Shown here: piece by piece, positions 7,045 through 15,713 of the stretch
Numbering within the stretch: position 1 is the stretch's first letter
Layout of the letters: each line of letters opens with the position of its first letter
NCBI GenBank assembly: GCA_050945895.1
Contig: JBMNTU010000006.1
Coordinates: forward strand, 1 to 38,127
Direction of reading: 5' to 3'
Source of the DNA: JBMNTU01 sp050945895
GTDB taxonomy: Bacteria; Bacillota; Clostridia; Christensenellales; Christensenellaceae
Length of the DNA: 38,127 bases
Position numbers and translations under genes: made by a program
Notes under the pieces: model-generated
Databases searched by the model: none
Told to the model about the DNA's origin: nothing
The model's input: the letters and a program-made list of their open reading frames with translations, nothing else

Positions 7045-10000
7045 ATGGGCGCTTTTACACATTTGCATGTGCATACCGAATACAGCCTGCTGGACGGCGC
7101 CAGCCGAATCGGCGAGCTTGCCTTGGCCGCAAAAGAGTTGGGCATGGATGCGCTTGCCATCACCGACCACGGTTTTATGTACGGCGTGGTCGATTTTTAT
7201 AAAGCGTGCAAAAAGGAAGGCATTAAGCCGATTATCGGTTGCGAGGTGTACGTTGCGCAGGGCAGCCGGTTTGACAAATCTTCGTTCACCAAAGAATATG
7301 CCCACCTCGTTTTGCTTGCCAAAAATATGGCGGGCTATAAAAACCTGATGAAGCTTTCGTCCATTGGCTCTATCGAAGGGTTTTATTACAAGCCGCGTAT
7401 CGATTACGAGCTGCTTGCGCAGCACACCGAAGGGCTTATCTGCCTTTCCGCCTGCCTTGCGGGCGATATTCCCCGGCTGCTTTCCCAAAACGATTATGCG
7501 GGTGCAAAAAAGCTGACATTGGAATTAAAGGGTATGTTCGGTGAAGACTTTTACCTCGAGATACAGGATCACGGCATTCCCGAGCAGCGGCTGATTAACC
7601 CAATGCTCATCAAGCTGGCGAACGAAACAAGCGTTCGGCTGGTCGCCACAAACGATGTGCACTACACCCGCAAAGAGGATGCGTACGCCCAGGAGGTATT
7701 GATGTGCATCCAAACGGCAACCACGCTGCAAGACCCAAACCGTATGGCGTTTTCGGCAGAGGAGTTTTACCTGAAGCCGGAGGAAGAGATGCGGGCGCTC
7801 TTTTCGAACATTCCGGAAGCGATTGACATTACGCAGGAGATTGCCAGTAAATGCGAGCTGGAACTGTCGTTCGGCAACACCTACCTGCCCGCCTACACCG
7901 TTCCGTCGGAATACACGAATTCCGAATATTTGAAGCACATTGCCATGGACGGGCTGAAGGAGCGCTACCCTGCTCTTTCAGGCGAAGTGCTCGGCCGGTT
8001 TGAATACGAGCTTTCTACGATAGAAAACATGGGATTTACGGATTATTTCCTCATCGTTTGGGATTTTGTCAATTACGCCAAACAAAACGGCATTATGGTG
8101 GGCCCCGGCCGTGGCAGCGCCGCGGGCAGCATTGTCGCGTATTCGCTGGGCATTACGAATATCGACCCATTAAAATACAACCTGTTGTTCGAGCGGTTTT
8201 TGAACCCCGAGCGCATCAGCATGCCCGATATTGACATCGACTTCTGCTACGAGCGCAGGCAGGAGGTCATCGATTATGTGACACACAAATACGGCGAAGA
8301 CCGGGTCGCGCAGATCATTACGTTTGGTACGCTGGGTGCACGGCTTGTTATCCGCGACGTTGCCCGCGTGATGAGCATTCCCGTGGCGGAGGCCGACCGG
8401 ATCGCCAAGATGGTTCCGTTTGAGCTGAACATGACCATCGATAAAGCGCTTGCCCAAAACCCGCGGCTTAAAAGCGAATACGAAATGAACCCGGATGTAA
8501 AAAACATACTGGACGTTTCCAAAAAGCTGGAGGGCATGCCCCGCCACGCGTCTACCCATGCGGCGGGCGTCGTTATTGCCAGCGACAGCATTACCGAATA
8601 TGTGCCGCTACAAAAGAACACCAAGGACGACAGCATTATGACGCAGTACCCCATGAAAAAGCTGGAAGAGATCGGGCTTTTGAAAATGGATTTTTTGGGG
8701 CTGCGCACGCTGACCGTCATCCGCGACGCGGTGAACATGATCGAGCAGAACCACGGCGTCAAAATAGATATCGACCGGATAGACACAAGCGACCAGGCTG
8801 TGTACGAGCTGATTTCCTCCGGCGATACCGAAGGTATGTTCCAGGTGGAAAGCGCGGGCATGCGGCGGCTGATGGTCGACTTGCAGCCGTCCAACCTGGA
8901 CGAGCTGATGGTTGCAATCGCTCTGTTTCGCCCCGGCCCGATGGAAAGCATCCCCGAGTACCTCCGCTGCAAAAAGAACCCGGGCAAGGTGCGGTATGCG
9001 CACCCTATTTTGGAGCCTATTTTGTCGGACACCTATGGCTGCATGGTTTACCAGGAGCAGATTATGCGCATCGTGCGGGACGTTGCCGGCTATTCGATGG
9101 CAAGGAGCGACCTTGTGCGGCGCGCCATGAGCAAAAAACAACAGGATGTATTGGAAAAGGAGCGCCAGGCGTTTATTTACGGCGACGAGGAAGCGGGCGT
9201 TTCGGGCGCGGTTAAGCACGGCGTGGACGAGCGCACGGCAACCGAGCTTTTTGACCAGATGATGGCGTTTGCCAACTATGCGTTCAATAAGTCGCACGCA
9301 TGCGCGTATGCGGTTGTTGCCTACCAGACGGCGTACCTCAAAAAGTATTACCCAACCGAGTTTATGACAGCGCTTTTAAACAGCTTTATCCACACGAACG
9401 ACAAGCTTTCGGGCTACATCCAAAACCTGAAAAACTCGGGCATCACGCTGTACCCGCCGGACATCAACCGTTCGGGAATGCGTTTTTCGACGGAAAACGG
9501 CGGCATCCGCTTTGGGCTTTCGGCCATCGCCTATGTGGGCGATGCAATCGAAGAAGTCATTACCCGGCGGGAGGACGGTTATAAAAGCTTTACGGATTTT
9601 GTGCAAAAAAACGCCGACATACTCAATAAAAAACGGCTGGAAAGCCTCATCCTTTCCGGTTGCTTCGATTGCTTCGGAAATTACCGCTCGCAGCTTATGG
9701 AGGTATACGAGCAGGTTTTATCGGAGGCGGTTTCTGCTGCAAAGCGCCAGGCATCCGGGCAAATTTCCCTGTTTGAAAGCGCAGAGGATGAGTTTTCCAT
9801 GCTGAGCGTAACATTCCCGGATATTCCGGAATTTGACGTAAAGCAAAAGCTTTCGTATGAAAAGGAAATGACCGGGCTTTATATCAGCGGGCACCCGCTG
9901 GACGACATTGCGGACGTTCTGCTTAGGCAGCAAAACACCATTACCGAAATAATGGAGCGCGCGGAGGACGAGGTTACGATGTATGACTACGACGGCGAGA

Positions 10001-10485
10001 CCGTTTCGCTTCTGGGCATTGTGACATCCGTCAAAAACCGCATTACAAAGCAAAAACAGCCCATGGCCAACATCGTCTTGGAAGACCTTGCCGCAGAGAT
10101 TGGCGTAATTGTATTCCCGAATGTATTGAAGCAGTGTGAAGCGATCTTAAAGCCGGATGCGGTGCTGAGCATTACTGGAAAGATTACCGTTTCGCCCACC
10201 AACGGCACAGAGCTGATTGCGGGAAGCGTAGCGGAATACATGCCGGCGGACGAGGCATACCGCGGCAAGCAGATGTATGTGAAGCTTGCCAAAGAGCGCG
10301 AGGTAGACATAAACCGCTTCAAGCGTATCGCCCGGCAGCACCCCGGCCAAAGCAGCATTGTTGTCTATATTGAGGACACCGGTGAAAAATACAGGCTTTC
10401 GGGCACACACAGCGTACAATACACCAAAAAATTGCTGGAGGAGCTGAGCGCATACCTGGGCGAAGACAACGTTGTGATGAAGTAG
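7045..10485 (+). CDS. dnaE: DNA polymerase III alpha subunit (DnaE type)
   Basis: This is the replicative polymerase subunit of 1146 residues. The N-terminal PHP domain begins with FTHLHVHTEYSLLDGA. The palm carries MPDIDIDF (393-400) with catalytic Asp397 and Asp399, and KMDFLGL supplies the third Asp (549), matching the catalytic triad of E. coli DnaE. The C-terminal part has helix-hairpin-helix and OB-fold regions (about 780-1100). The ATG at 7045 is preceded by GGAGAG (7033-7038); an upstream in-frame TTG lacks a site. Clostridia usually carry PolC as well, with DnaE taking a subset of synthesis, but polC is not in this window. pfkA follows after a separate promoter, a common arrangement in this group. 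Confidence 0.97.
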   Translation: MGAFTHLHVHTEYSLLDGASRIGELALAAKELGMDALAITDHGFMYGVVDFYKACKKEGIKPIIGCEVYVAQGSRFDKSSFTKEYAHLVLLAKNMAGYKNLMKLSSIGSIEGFYYKPRIDYELLAQHTEGLICLSACLAGDIPRLLSQNDYAGAKKLTLELKGMFGEDFYLEIQDHGIPEQRLINPMLIKLANETSVRLVATNDVHYTRKEDAYAQEVLMCIQTATTLQDPNRMAFSAEEFYLKPEEEMRALFSNIPEAIDITQEIASKCELELSFGNTYLPAYTVPSEYTNSEYLKHIAMDGLKERYPALSGEVLGRFEYELSTIENMGFTDYFLIVWDFVNYAKQNGIMVGPGRGSAAGSIVAYSLGITNIDPLKYNLLFERFLNPERISMPDIDIDFCYERRQEVIDYVTHKYGEDRVAQIITFGTLGARLVIRDVARVMSIPVAEADRIAKMVPFELNMTIDKALAQNPRLKSEYEMNPDVKNILDVSKKLEGMPRHASTHAAGVVIASDSITEYVPLQKNTKDDSIMTQYPMKKLEEIGLLKMDFLGLRTLTVIRDAVNMIEQNHGVKIDIDRIDTSDQAVYELISSGDTEGMFQVESAGMRRLMVDLQPSNLDELMVAIALFRPGPMESIPEYLRCKKNPGKVRYAHPILEPILSDTYGCMVYQEQIMRIVRDVAGYSMARSDLVRRAMSKKQQDVLEKERQAFIYGDEEAGVSGAVKHGVDERTATELFDQMMAFANYAFNKSHACAYAVVAYQTAYLKKYYPTEFMTALLNSFIHTNDKLSGYIQNLKNSGITLYPPDINRSGMRFSTENGGIRFGLSAIAYVGDAIEEVITRREDGYKSFTDFVQKNADILNKKRLESLILSGCFDCFGNYRSQLMEVYEQVLSEAVSAAKRQASGQISLFESAEDEFSMLSVTFPDIPEFDVKQKLSYEKEMTGLYISGHPLDDIADVLLRQQNTITEIMERAEDEVTMYDYDGETVSLLGIVTSVKNRITKQKQPMANIVLEDLAAEIGVIVFPNVLKQCEAILKPDAVLSITGKITVSPTNGTELIAGSVAEYMPADEAYRGKQMYVKLAKEREVDINRFKRIARQHPGQSSIVVYIEDTGEKYRLSGTHSVQYTKKLLEELSAYLGEDNVVMK

Positions 10486-10509
10486 CCGCGACCTTTTTGG
10501 GGTTTTTGA

Positions 10510-10538
10510 TTGTCTTTTGAAACACCTTTTGGTAAAAT
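10510..10538 (+). promoter_or_regulatory. Promoter of pfkA
   Basis: TTGTCT (10510-10515), 17 bases and TAAAAT (10533-10538) lie about 65 bases upstream of the pfkA ATG, in the gap after dnaE. No clear terminator separates dnaE from it. Confidence 0.6.
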
Positions 10539-10604
10539 ACCTATTAACTACTGGGGAGTTTTGCACAATTGGCTCTTACTCAATGCGAAACGGGGTTATT
10601 ATGA

Positions 10605-11573
10605 ATGAAGCGTAGAATTGGAATACTGACCAGCGGCGGGGATACACCGGGCATGAACGCGGCTATTCGATCGATCGTTATGGCCGGGGAAGCCAAAGGC
10701 TTTTCTGTCATGGGTATTATGAAGGGGTACGCCGGGCTCATAGAGGGCCGGGTGGAGTCGATCGACATTGCGGATGTGGAAAACATTGCGGTCAAGGGCG
10801 GTACAATCCTTAAAACCGCGCGCTGTCTGGAGTTCAAAACAGAGGCCGGGCAAAAAAAGGCCATGCAGGTTTTGAAGGCGTTTGACATAACCTCCATCGT
10901 TGTAATCGGCGGAGACGGCAGCTTTGCTGGGGCGCGCGTTTTGAGCCACCTCGGCATCCCTACAATCGGGCTGCCGGGCACGATCGACAACGACCTTGCC
11001 TATACGGATTACACAATTGGGTTTGATACGGCAGTAAACGGCGTTATCAGCGAAATGGTGAAAATCCGCGACACGATGGATTCGCACGAGCGCGTGGGCA
11101 TCATTGAGGTAATGGGCAACAAGTGCGGGGATATTGCGCTTTATGCAGGGCTTGCGGGCGGCGCAGAGCACGTTGTTATTCCCGAGGTCGAATTTGACAT
11201 CGACGAGATTACCGATAAAATATTGGAAGACCAGATTAAAGGCAAGATGACCAGTATTGTGCTGATTGCCGAGGGGGCGGGCAAGGGCGAGGCCGTTGCC
11301 AGCTATATGCGCGCAAAGGCAGGGCTGGACGCCAAGGCCATTGTGCTTGGCTATATACAGCGGGGCGGGCAGCCCAGCTTTATGGACAAGCTGCGCGCCA
11401 CACGCATGGGTATTCGCGCGGTAGAGCTTTTAAATAACGGCATCGGAAACCGCGTGGTAGGCATACGGAACGAACAGATTATTGACGAGGATATCGACGA
11501 AGCGCTCAGCAAAGAGCTGGTGTTCCGCTCGGATATTTACCAAGAATTTAAGATTATGTCTGACAATCTGTAA
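10605..11573 (+). CDS. pfkA: 6-phosphofructokinase, ATP-type, with altered substrate-site residues
   Basis: The 322-residue product aligns end to end with bacterial PfkA: TSGGDTPGMNAAIRS at the start, GGDGS in the ATP site and TIDND with the catalytic Asp. It would phosphorylate fructose 6-phosphate in glycolysis. Two positions that normally bind the sugar phosphate differ: MGR (Arg162 in E. coli numbering) is MGN here (codon 11118-11120), and the DR holding Arg252 is DK. Arg243 (IQRGG) is kept. In the N-terminal effector region the first arginine is kept and the position of Arg25 is Met. The enzyme may have altered affinity, regulation or substrate. The Shine-Dalgarno is weak (GGGG at about 10590). 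The ATG gives the standard MKRRIGILTSGG start. Confidence 0.93.
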   Translation: MKRRIGILTSGGDTPGMNAAIRSIVMAGEAKGFSVMGIMKGYAGLIEGRVESIDIADVENIAVKGGTILKTARCLEFKTEAGQKKAMQVLKAFDITSIVVIGGDGSFAGARVLSHLGIPTIGLPGTIDNDLAYTDYTIGFDTAVNGVISEMVKIRDTMDSHERVGIIEVMGNKCGDIALYAGLAGGAEHVVIPEVEFDIDEITDKILEDQIKGKMTSIVLIAEGAGKGEAVASYMRAKAGLDAKAIVLGYIQRGGQPSFMDKLRATRMGIRAVELLNNGIGNRVVGIRNEQIIDEDIDEALSKELVFRSDIYQEFKIMSDNL

Positions 11574-11598
11574 AACAAATACAAGGTTCGTGGAAAAA

Positions 11599-11618
11599 AG
11601 CAGGGAATATTCCCTGCT
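11599..11618. repeat. Perfect 20-bp palindrome between pfkA and the glycerol-1-phosphate dehydrogenase gene
   Basis: AGCAGGGAAT is followed immediately by its exact reverse complement ATTCCCTGCT. On the plus strand it is followed by GC and a run of A, not T, so it is not a normal terminator for pfkA. On the minus strand it is followed by six T, but no minus-strand gene reads into it. An operator for the downstream pair is a reasonable alternative. Confidence 0.6.
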
Positions 11619-11703
11619 GCAAAAAAACTGCAAGATTATTTTCGACCGGCGGCAGACTGCGCTACGGCAATTGCGAATTTATCTACAACCTGAAACGAAA
11701 GGC

Positions 11704-12753
11704 GTGATTTATATCAATACATTTGAGGTCCCGGACGGTCTTAAGATTGGAAACGGAAATTTATATCCCGAACTCGCTTCCCTGATTTCGGGCGAAAACA
11801 AAATAATGCTGATTGTGGACGAGGTTGTGGACGGCCTGTACGGGCACAAGGTTTACGACTATTTATCTGCAAACGCGGCGGATGTAAAGCGGCAGTTCGT
11901 CCGCGCGGGTTCGCTCCGCGAGGCGCTCTTGAACGCGTATTATATTGTCAACAAAGAAATCGATACGGTCATTGCAATGGGCGGCGGAAAGGTGCTGGAC
12001 GTCGGGAAATATGCTTCTTCGATGTCCAACCGGCGCTTTATCAGTATTCCGACGTCTATTTCCCACGACGGCGTGGCTTCGCCCATTGCCGTACTGAAGT
12101 TTGACAAAAGCAATGTGCACAGCCTGGAATGCAAAATTCCGACCAATATTATCATCGACCTCGACATCATCAAAAACGCGCCGCGCAAAATGATCCTTGC
12201 GGGGCTGGGCGATTTGATTTCCAACCTGACCGCGCTAAAGGACTGGAAAAAAGCGGCCGATTTGGGCAAGGCCAGGATGGACGATTTTGCGTACATCATT
12301 TCGGCCACGTCTGTGCGCGCAATTTTGCAGCACCAGCATCCGGACCTTTCGGACAACGACTTTTTAACGCAGCTGGCGGAGTCTATCGTGCTTTCGGGGC
12401 TTGCCATGAATATTACCGGCAACACCCGCCCCTCGTCGGGGGCTGAACATTTGATTAGCCATGCGATCGACGCGCTGGGCAAAGGCACGTTCCACGGCAT
12501 ACAGGCGGCAATGGCTTCTGTGCTTGTCGAGTATCTATATGGCGGAGATTATAAGGCAATTGAAAGCTATCTCCGTTCCTTTGGTATACCCTGTACATTT
12601 GAAGAGCTGGGGCTGACCTATGGGGATTATGTGAAGGCCATGCGCCTTGCGCCCACCACCCGCAAAGGGCGGTACACCATTTTAGACGAGACCGATATGA
12701 GCGACGAAAACCTGCGGCGTATTTACGATGCGGTTTATGGAGAAAAGACATGA
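11704..12753 (+). CDS. Glycerol-1-phosphate dehydrogenase family protein (archaeal EgsA-like)
   Basis: The family reduces dihydroxyacetone phosphate to sn-glycerol 1-phosphate with NAD(P)H. The product has 349 residues. It shows GNG near the N-terminus, the nucleotide-binding MGGGKVLDVGKY (92-103), the PTSISHDGVASP block (116-127), AGLGDLISN (166-174) with the likely metal ligand Asp170, and histidines 249, 253 and 264 from which the other ligands should come. The PTxxSHDG and GDxxSNxTAxxDW pattern is closer to archaeal G1P dehydrogenase than to Bacillus AraM as I remember them. The start is uncertain: GTG 11704 gives the expected N-terminal length but has a poor site, and no better start exists. 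The HAD gene overlaps its stop by 4 bases. Confidence 0.85.
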   Translation: MIYINTFEVPDGLKIGNGNLYPELASLISGENKIMLIVDEVVDGLYGHKVYDYLSANAADVKRQFVRAGSLREALLNAYYIVNKEIDTVIAMGGGKVLDVGKYASSMSNRRFISIPTSISHDGVASPIAVLKFDKSNVHSLECKIPTNIIIDLDIIKNAPRKMILAGLGDLISNLTALKDWKKAADLGKARMDDFAYIISATSVRAILQHQHPDLSDNDFLTQLAESIVLSGLAMNITGNTRPSSGAEHLISHAIDALGKGTFHGIQAAMASVLVEYLYGGDYKAIESYLRSFGIPCTFEELGLTYGDYVKAMRLAPTTRKGRYTILDETDMSDENLRRIYDAVYGEKT

Positions 12754-13598
12754 GCAGAGAATTTCCCATAAAAATGGGCAAAATCAACCCGGGTGCGGCG
12801 GATATACGCGATATCGAGTGCTTTGTACTGGATATGGACGGAACCATCAACCTTGGCTATACACTGATCGACGGCGCCCTCGATTTTATCGGCCATTTGC
12901 AGCAAACGGGCACGCCGTTTTATTTTTTCACAAACAATTCCTCTAAAGCACCGGAGGACTATGTGGCAAAGCTTGAAAAGCTTGGTTTTTCGGGCATGAC
13001 GCGCGAAAACATCATGACTTCGGGCGATGTAATGACCCACTATATAAAAACACATACGCAGGGCACGCCCAGCGTGTACCTTGCGGGTACGCCCGAGTTG
13101 GAGCGCCAGTTTGAGGGCGCGGGCATCGCTCTGCTCCCCCCCCATACGGATACTGCAGATTTTGCCGTTTTGGGCTTCGATACGACCTTCGATTTTCAAA
13201 AAGCCGACACACTTTGCAGATTAGCTGTTTCAGGTGTTCCATTTGTGGCAACCAATATAGACAGGGTCTGCCCGCTGGAGGCGGGGGCCTTTTTGCCCGA
13301 TTGCGGGTCTATGGCCGCAATGATCGCTCATGCCACAAACATTTCGCCCAAATTCGTTGGCAAGCCGTTTGAAGAAACCGTGGAATTCATTTCTGCCAAA
13401 ACAGGCATTGCGCGCCATAAGACCGCCATGGTGGGCGACCGGCTGTATACGGATGTAAAAACCGCCGTAAATGGCGGCATGGTGGGCATTGCCGTTTTGT
13501 CTGGTGAAATTTGCTACCAGGACGTTTTGGACGGCGACGTTACGCCCGATTACCTGTTTGACAGCGTGCGCGACATCTATCACCTGCTGCACACATAG
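12750..13598 (+). CDS. HAD-IIA (NagD-like) phosphatase
   Basis: The 282-residue product has all HAD motifs: DMDGT (about 28-32) with the nucleophile Asp, FTNNSS (about 58-63), the lysine in VGKPFEET, and VGDRLYTDV with the metal-binding Asp. The cap position is of the C2 (IIA) type, as in NagD, phosphoglycolate phosphatase and glycerol-phosphate phosphatases. Its ATG overlaps the stop of the dehydrogenase gene (ATGA), with GGAGA just upstream, so the two are translationally coupled. A dephosphorylation of glycerol 1-phosphate is therefore an attractive inference, but the family has many substrates and the sequence alone cannot decide. Confidence 0.88.
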   Translation: MSREFPIKMGKINPGAADIRDIECFVLDMDGTINLGYTLIDGALDFIGHLQQTGTPFYFFTNNSSKAPEDYVAKLEKLGFSGMTRENIMTSGDVMTHYIKTHTQGTPSVYLAGTPELERQFEGAGIALLPPHTDTADFAVLGFDTTFDFQKADTLCRLAVSGVPFVATNIDRVCPLEAGAFLPDCGSMAAMIAHATNISPKFVGKPFEETVEFISAKTGIARHKTAMVGDRLYTDVKTAVNGGMVGIAVLSGEICYQDVLDGDVTPDYLFDSVRDIYHLLHT

Positions 13599-13631
13599 CA
13601 GCCCTGCAAGGTTTGATAAAGGAGCTTTTTT

Positions 13632-14138
13632 ATGGTGACACAGGCGCCTACTCCTGAAATATATGCGCAATGGAAAGAACTCTATGCAGAATATGCACCA
13701 AAGCTTTTGCCCAACCGAAGGCCCGCCGCCGACATCGTTGCCTATCTGCAAGAAAAATACCCCGTAGTTGAGCAGTCAAACGGCAGGCTGGAGCAGGTCG
13801 TTATTGCCAATGTGCTTTCCAACGAATGCTATTATGAAAAGCTGCCCCCCCAAACCTCGCCAAAAGCGCGCACCTTTTTTATGCAAAACACCGGCCGCGG
13901 CAAATTGCTCTACGAAAACCAAGACGAATTTTTTTGCGGAGATCTTATTTTGATTGGTATAGAGATGTACACCGGTTTTTTTTACGCGCAGGGAAGCAGC
14001 GAGCTGTGGGACGACCTCTTTGCTTTCCGCGGCCTGGACGAAGACGACCTTTGCAACATTTACCTTGTTGCGGAATATGTGCTGTGCCTGAGAAAATTCC
14101 GGCTTTTGGAAAGCGTACTCTGCGCACAAAAAAATTAA
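13632..14138 (+). CDS. Protein of unknown function, 168 residues
   Basis: I do not recognise this protein. The predicted product has no signal peptide or membrane segment. The N-terminal part (about 1-60) is charged and helical, with a segment resembling a short helical bundle. The middle has KARTFFMQNTGRGKL and an aromatic stretch IGIEMYTGFFYAQ. The C-terminus is helical (VAEYVLCLRKFRLL). The ATG at 13632 has a good AAGGAG site (13619-13624 region), and base composition matches the neighbours, so it is very likely a real gene. It sits 33 bases after the HAD phosphatase gene in the same direction and could belong to that transcript, but it has no known link to it. Confidence 0.75.
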   Translation: MVTQAPTPEIYAQWKELYAEYAPKLLPNRRPAADIVAYLQEKYPVVEQSNGRLEQVVIANVLSNECYYEKLPPQTSPKARTFFMQNTGRGKLLYENQDEFFCGDLILIGIEMYTGFFYAQGSSELWDDLFAFRGLDEDDLCNIYLVAEYVLCLRKFRLLESVLCAQKN

Positions 14139-14202
14139 TACGCCCAGTGCATTGTTTTGCGCGTAGAAATATACAAATTATTCACAGAATCTCTCTATGC
14201 AC

Positions 14203-14213
14203 TATGGTATAAT
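14203..14213 (+). promoter_or_regulatory. Extended -10 promoter immediately before the OGG-type gene
   Basis: TATGGTATAAT ends 6 bases before the ATG at 14220, so transcription would start at or next to the A of the start codon. No Shine-Dalgarno is possible. The same 11-mer recurs at 15080 and 15714. Confidence 0.7.
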
Positions 14214-14219
14214 ACTGCC

Positions 14220-15089
14220 ATGAAAATAACCGAACAAAAGGGCGCCGTTGTTCTTCACAATGCGGATTGCTTCTCTCCCCGAAACATCTTTGAAAACGGA
14301 CAGGCGTTCCGGTTTTCGAAGATCGATAAGGACACTTACGAAGGCGTTGTGCATGGCCGGTACCTGCGAATTGCGCAATCCGGCGAAAGCGTTTCGCTAT
14401 ACCCCTGCACAGCGGAGGAATTTGATGCAATATGGTATCGGTATTTTGATTTTGAAACGGATTATGCTGCGCTTTTCCAGTGCACAGAGGACGAGCGGCT
14501 GCGCACAGCCATCCGGCATGGCGCAGGCCTGCGTGTGCTAAACCAGCCACCGTTCGAAACGCTCATTTCGTTCATCCTTTCGGCCAACAACAATGTCGGG
14601 CGCATCTGCGGAATTGTGCAGCGGCTTTGCGAAACATGCGGACGCCCGTTCTCTTTTGAAGGAAAGACATACTACGCCTTTCCTACTCCGGAAGCGCTTG
14701 CGGGCATGGCGGAGGGCTCTCTTCGCTCCTGCGGCTGCGGCTACCGCGCCCCCTATGTTACCCATACGGCAAAAATGATCGCGGACGGGTTTCCGCTTTT
14801 GGAGCTTTGCAAAATGGATTATTGGGAAGCAAAGCAAAAGCTGTGTAGCCTGCCGGGCGTGGGACCGAAGGTCGCGGACTGTGTTTTGCTTTTTTCGCTT
14901 GGAAAACGCGATGCGTTTCCCGCAGATGTGTGGATCAAGCGCGTGCTAAAAAATGATTATGGCTTTTTGGGCACGGACAGGGAAATCTATTCGTTTGCAC
15001 GTAAAAAATTCGGGCCGTTTTCGGGCATTGCGCAGCAGTATTTGTTCTATTATGCTAGGGAAAGCAGGATGGATGATGTTATGGTATAA
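14220..15089 (+). CDS. OGG1-type DNA glycosylase/AP lyase
   Basis: This base-excision repair enzyme of 289 residues removes oxidised guanine (8-oxoG), inferred from the family. The N-terminal part has the OGG fold. The helix-hairpin-helix GPD domain is clear: LPGVGPKVADC (about 215-225) contains the catalytic Lys, and the following FPADVW contains the catalytic Asp, as in human OGG1 (Lys249 and Asp268). A FETLISFILSANNN segment matches the DNA-binding region. The start at ATG 14220 fits a normal N-terminus and lies just behind a promoter, suggesting a leaderless transcript. An upstream in-frame TTG (14157) would place the promoter inside the gene and was rejected. The stop codon overlaps the -10 box of the next gene. 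Confidence 0.92.
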   Translation: MKITEQKGAVVLHNADCFSPRNIFENGQAFRFSKIDKDTYEGVVHGRYLRIAQSGESVSLYPCTAEEFDAIWYRYFDFETDYAALFQCTEDERLRTAIRHGAGLRVLNQPPFETLISFILSANNNVGRICGIVQRLCETCGRPFSFEGKTYYAFPTPEALAGMAEGSLRSCGCGYRAPYVTHTAKMIADGFPLLELCKMDYWEAKQKLCSLPGVGPKVADCVLLFSLGKRDAFPADVWIKRVLKNDYGFLGTDREIYSFARKKFGPFSGIAQQYLFYYARESRMDDVMV

Positions 15090-15090
15090 T
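15080..15090 (+). promoter_or_regulatory. Extended -10 promoter of the YcxB-like gene, overlapping the upstream stop codon
   Basis: TATGGTATAAT at 15080-15090 includes the last codons ATG GTA and the TAA stop (15087-15089) of the OGG-type gene. A GGGAG site at 15113-15117 and the ATG at 15124 follow. Confidence 0.65.
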
Positions 15091-15123
15091 GCTTTTGGTT
15101 AAATACAAAAGCGGGAGATTTTT

Positions 15124-15648
15124 ATGAAACTCAATTATTGCCTGACCGCAGAAGACTATATTGCCTTTAACCGGTTCCACCAAGCCAATTCCAAACAGGG
15201 CAGGAGGGCGTTGCCTTTTGCAATCGTTTTTTCTTCTGCTTGCGCTGCTCTTTTTATGGTTTCCGGTTATTTGAGAAATGGTACCGTAAGCCCACTTCCG
15301 CTTATCCTGGTGCCGGTATTCGTTTTTATTTGTTTGGTAATACCGCGGCTTTCCATCAAATCGGCCGTGCGTAATATGATTAAAAGAGGGCGGCCGGAGG
15401 AATTCACCGGCGAGCGTACGTTTGAAATATGCGGCGATACAGTCACTAGTACTACTTACCAGCAAAAAACGGAGGTGCCAATTGGCAACATTACCAGTAT
15501 AAAAGAGGACGCCGCCCGCCTGTATATCTATTTCAGTGCTATTCAGGCTTTTGTAATCCCGTTTTCAGCATTTGGCGAGGGACAAAAGGACGAGCTGATT
15601 GGCTACATCAATGATAGAAGGCGGCAAGCCAGCCCTGCCGCCCAATAG
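15124..15648 (+). CDS. YcxB-like membrane protein
   Basis: The 174-residue protein has a short cytoplasmic start, two adjacent hydrophobic segments (about 28-48 and 58-75), and a C-terminal YcxB-like domain of beta structure with the FVIPFSAF-type motif near 142-149. Function is not known for this family. It likely sits in the membrane with the C-terminal domain inside. It has its own promoter at 15080 and is followed by another promoter, so it is probably monocistronic. The ATG is supported by GGGAG 7 bases upstream. Confidence 0.8.
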   Translation: MKLNYCLTAEDYIAFNRFHQANSKQGRRALPFAIVFSSACAALFMVSGYLRNGTVSPLPLILVPVFVFICLVIPRLSIKSAVRNMIKRGRPEEFTGERTFEICGDTVTSTTYQQKTEVPIGNITSIKEDAARLYIYFSAIQAFVIPFSAFGEGQKDELIGYINDRRRQASPAAQ

Positions 15649-15713
15649 GTTCCTGTTGCCGCAGCCGTTTTTCTTTGTAACCACAAGCGAGTATAGCACA
15701 AAACACCGAAAAT

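Noticed and set aside
11482..11703. N-terminal extension of the glycerol-1-phosphate dehydrogenase into pfkA
   Set aside because: It overlaps the end of pfkA and the 20-bp palindrome and adds residues not found in the family.
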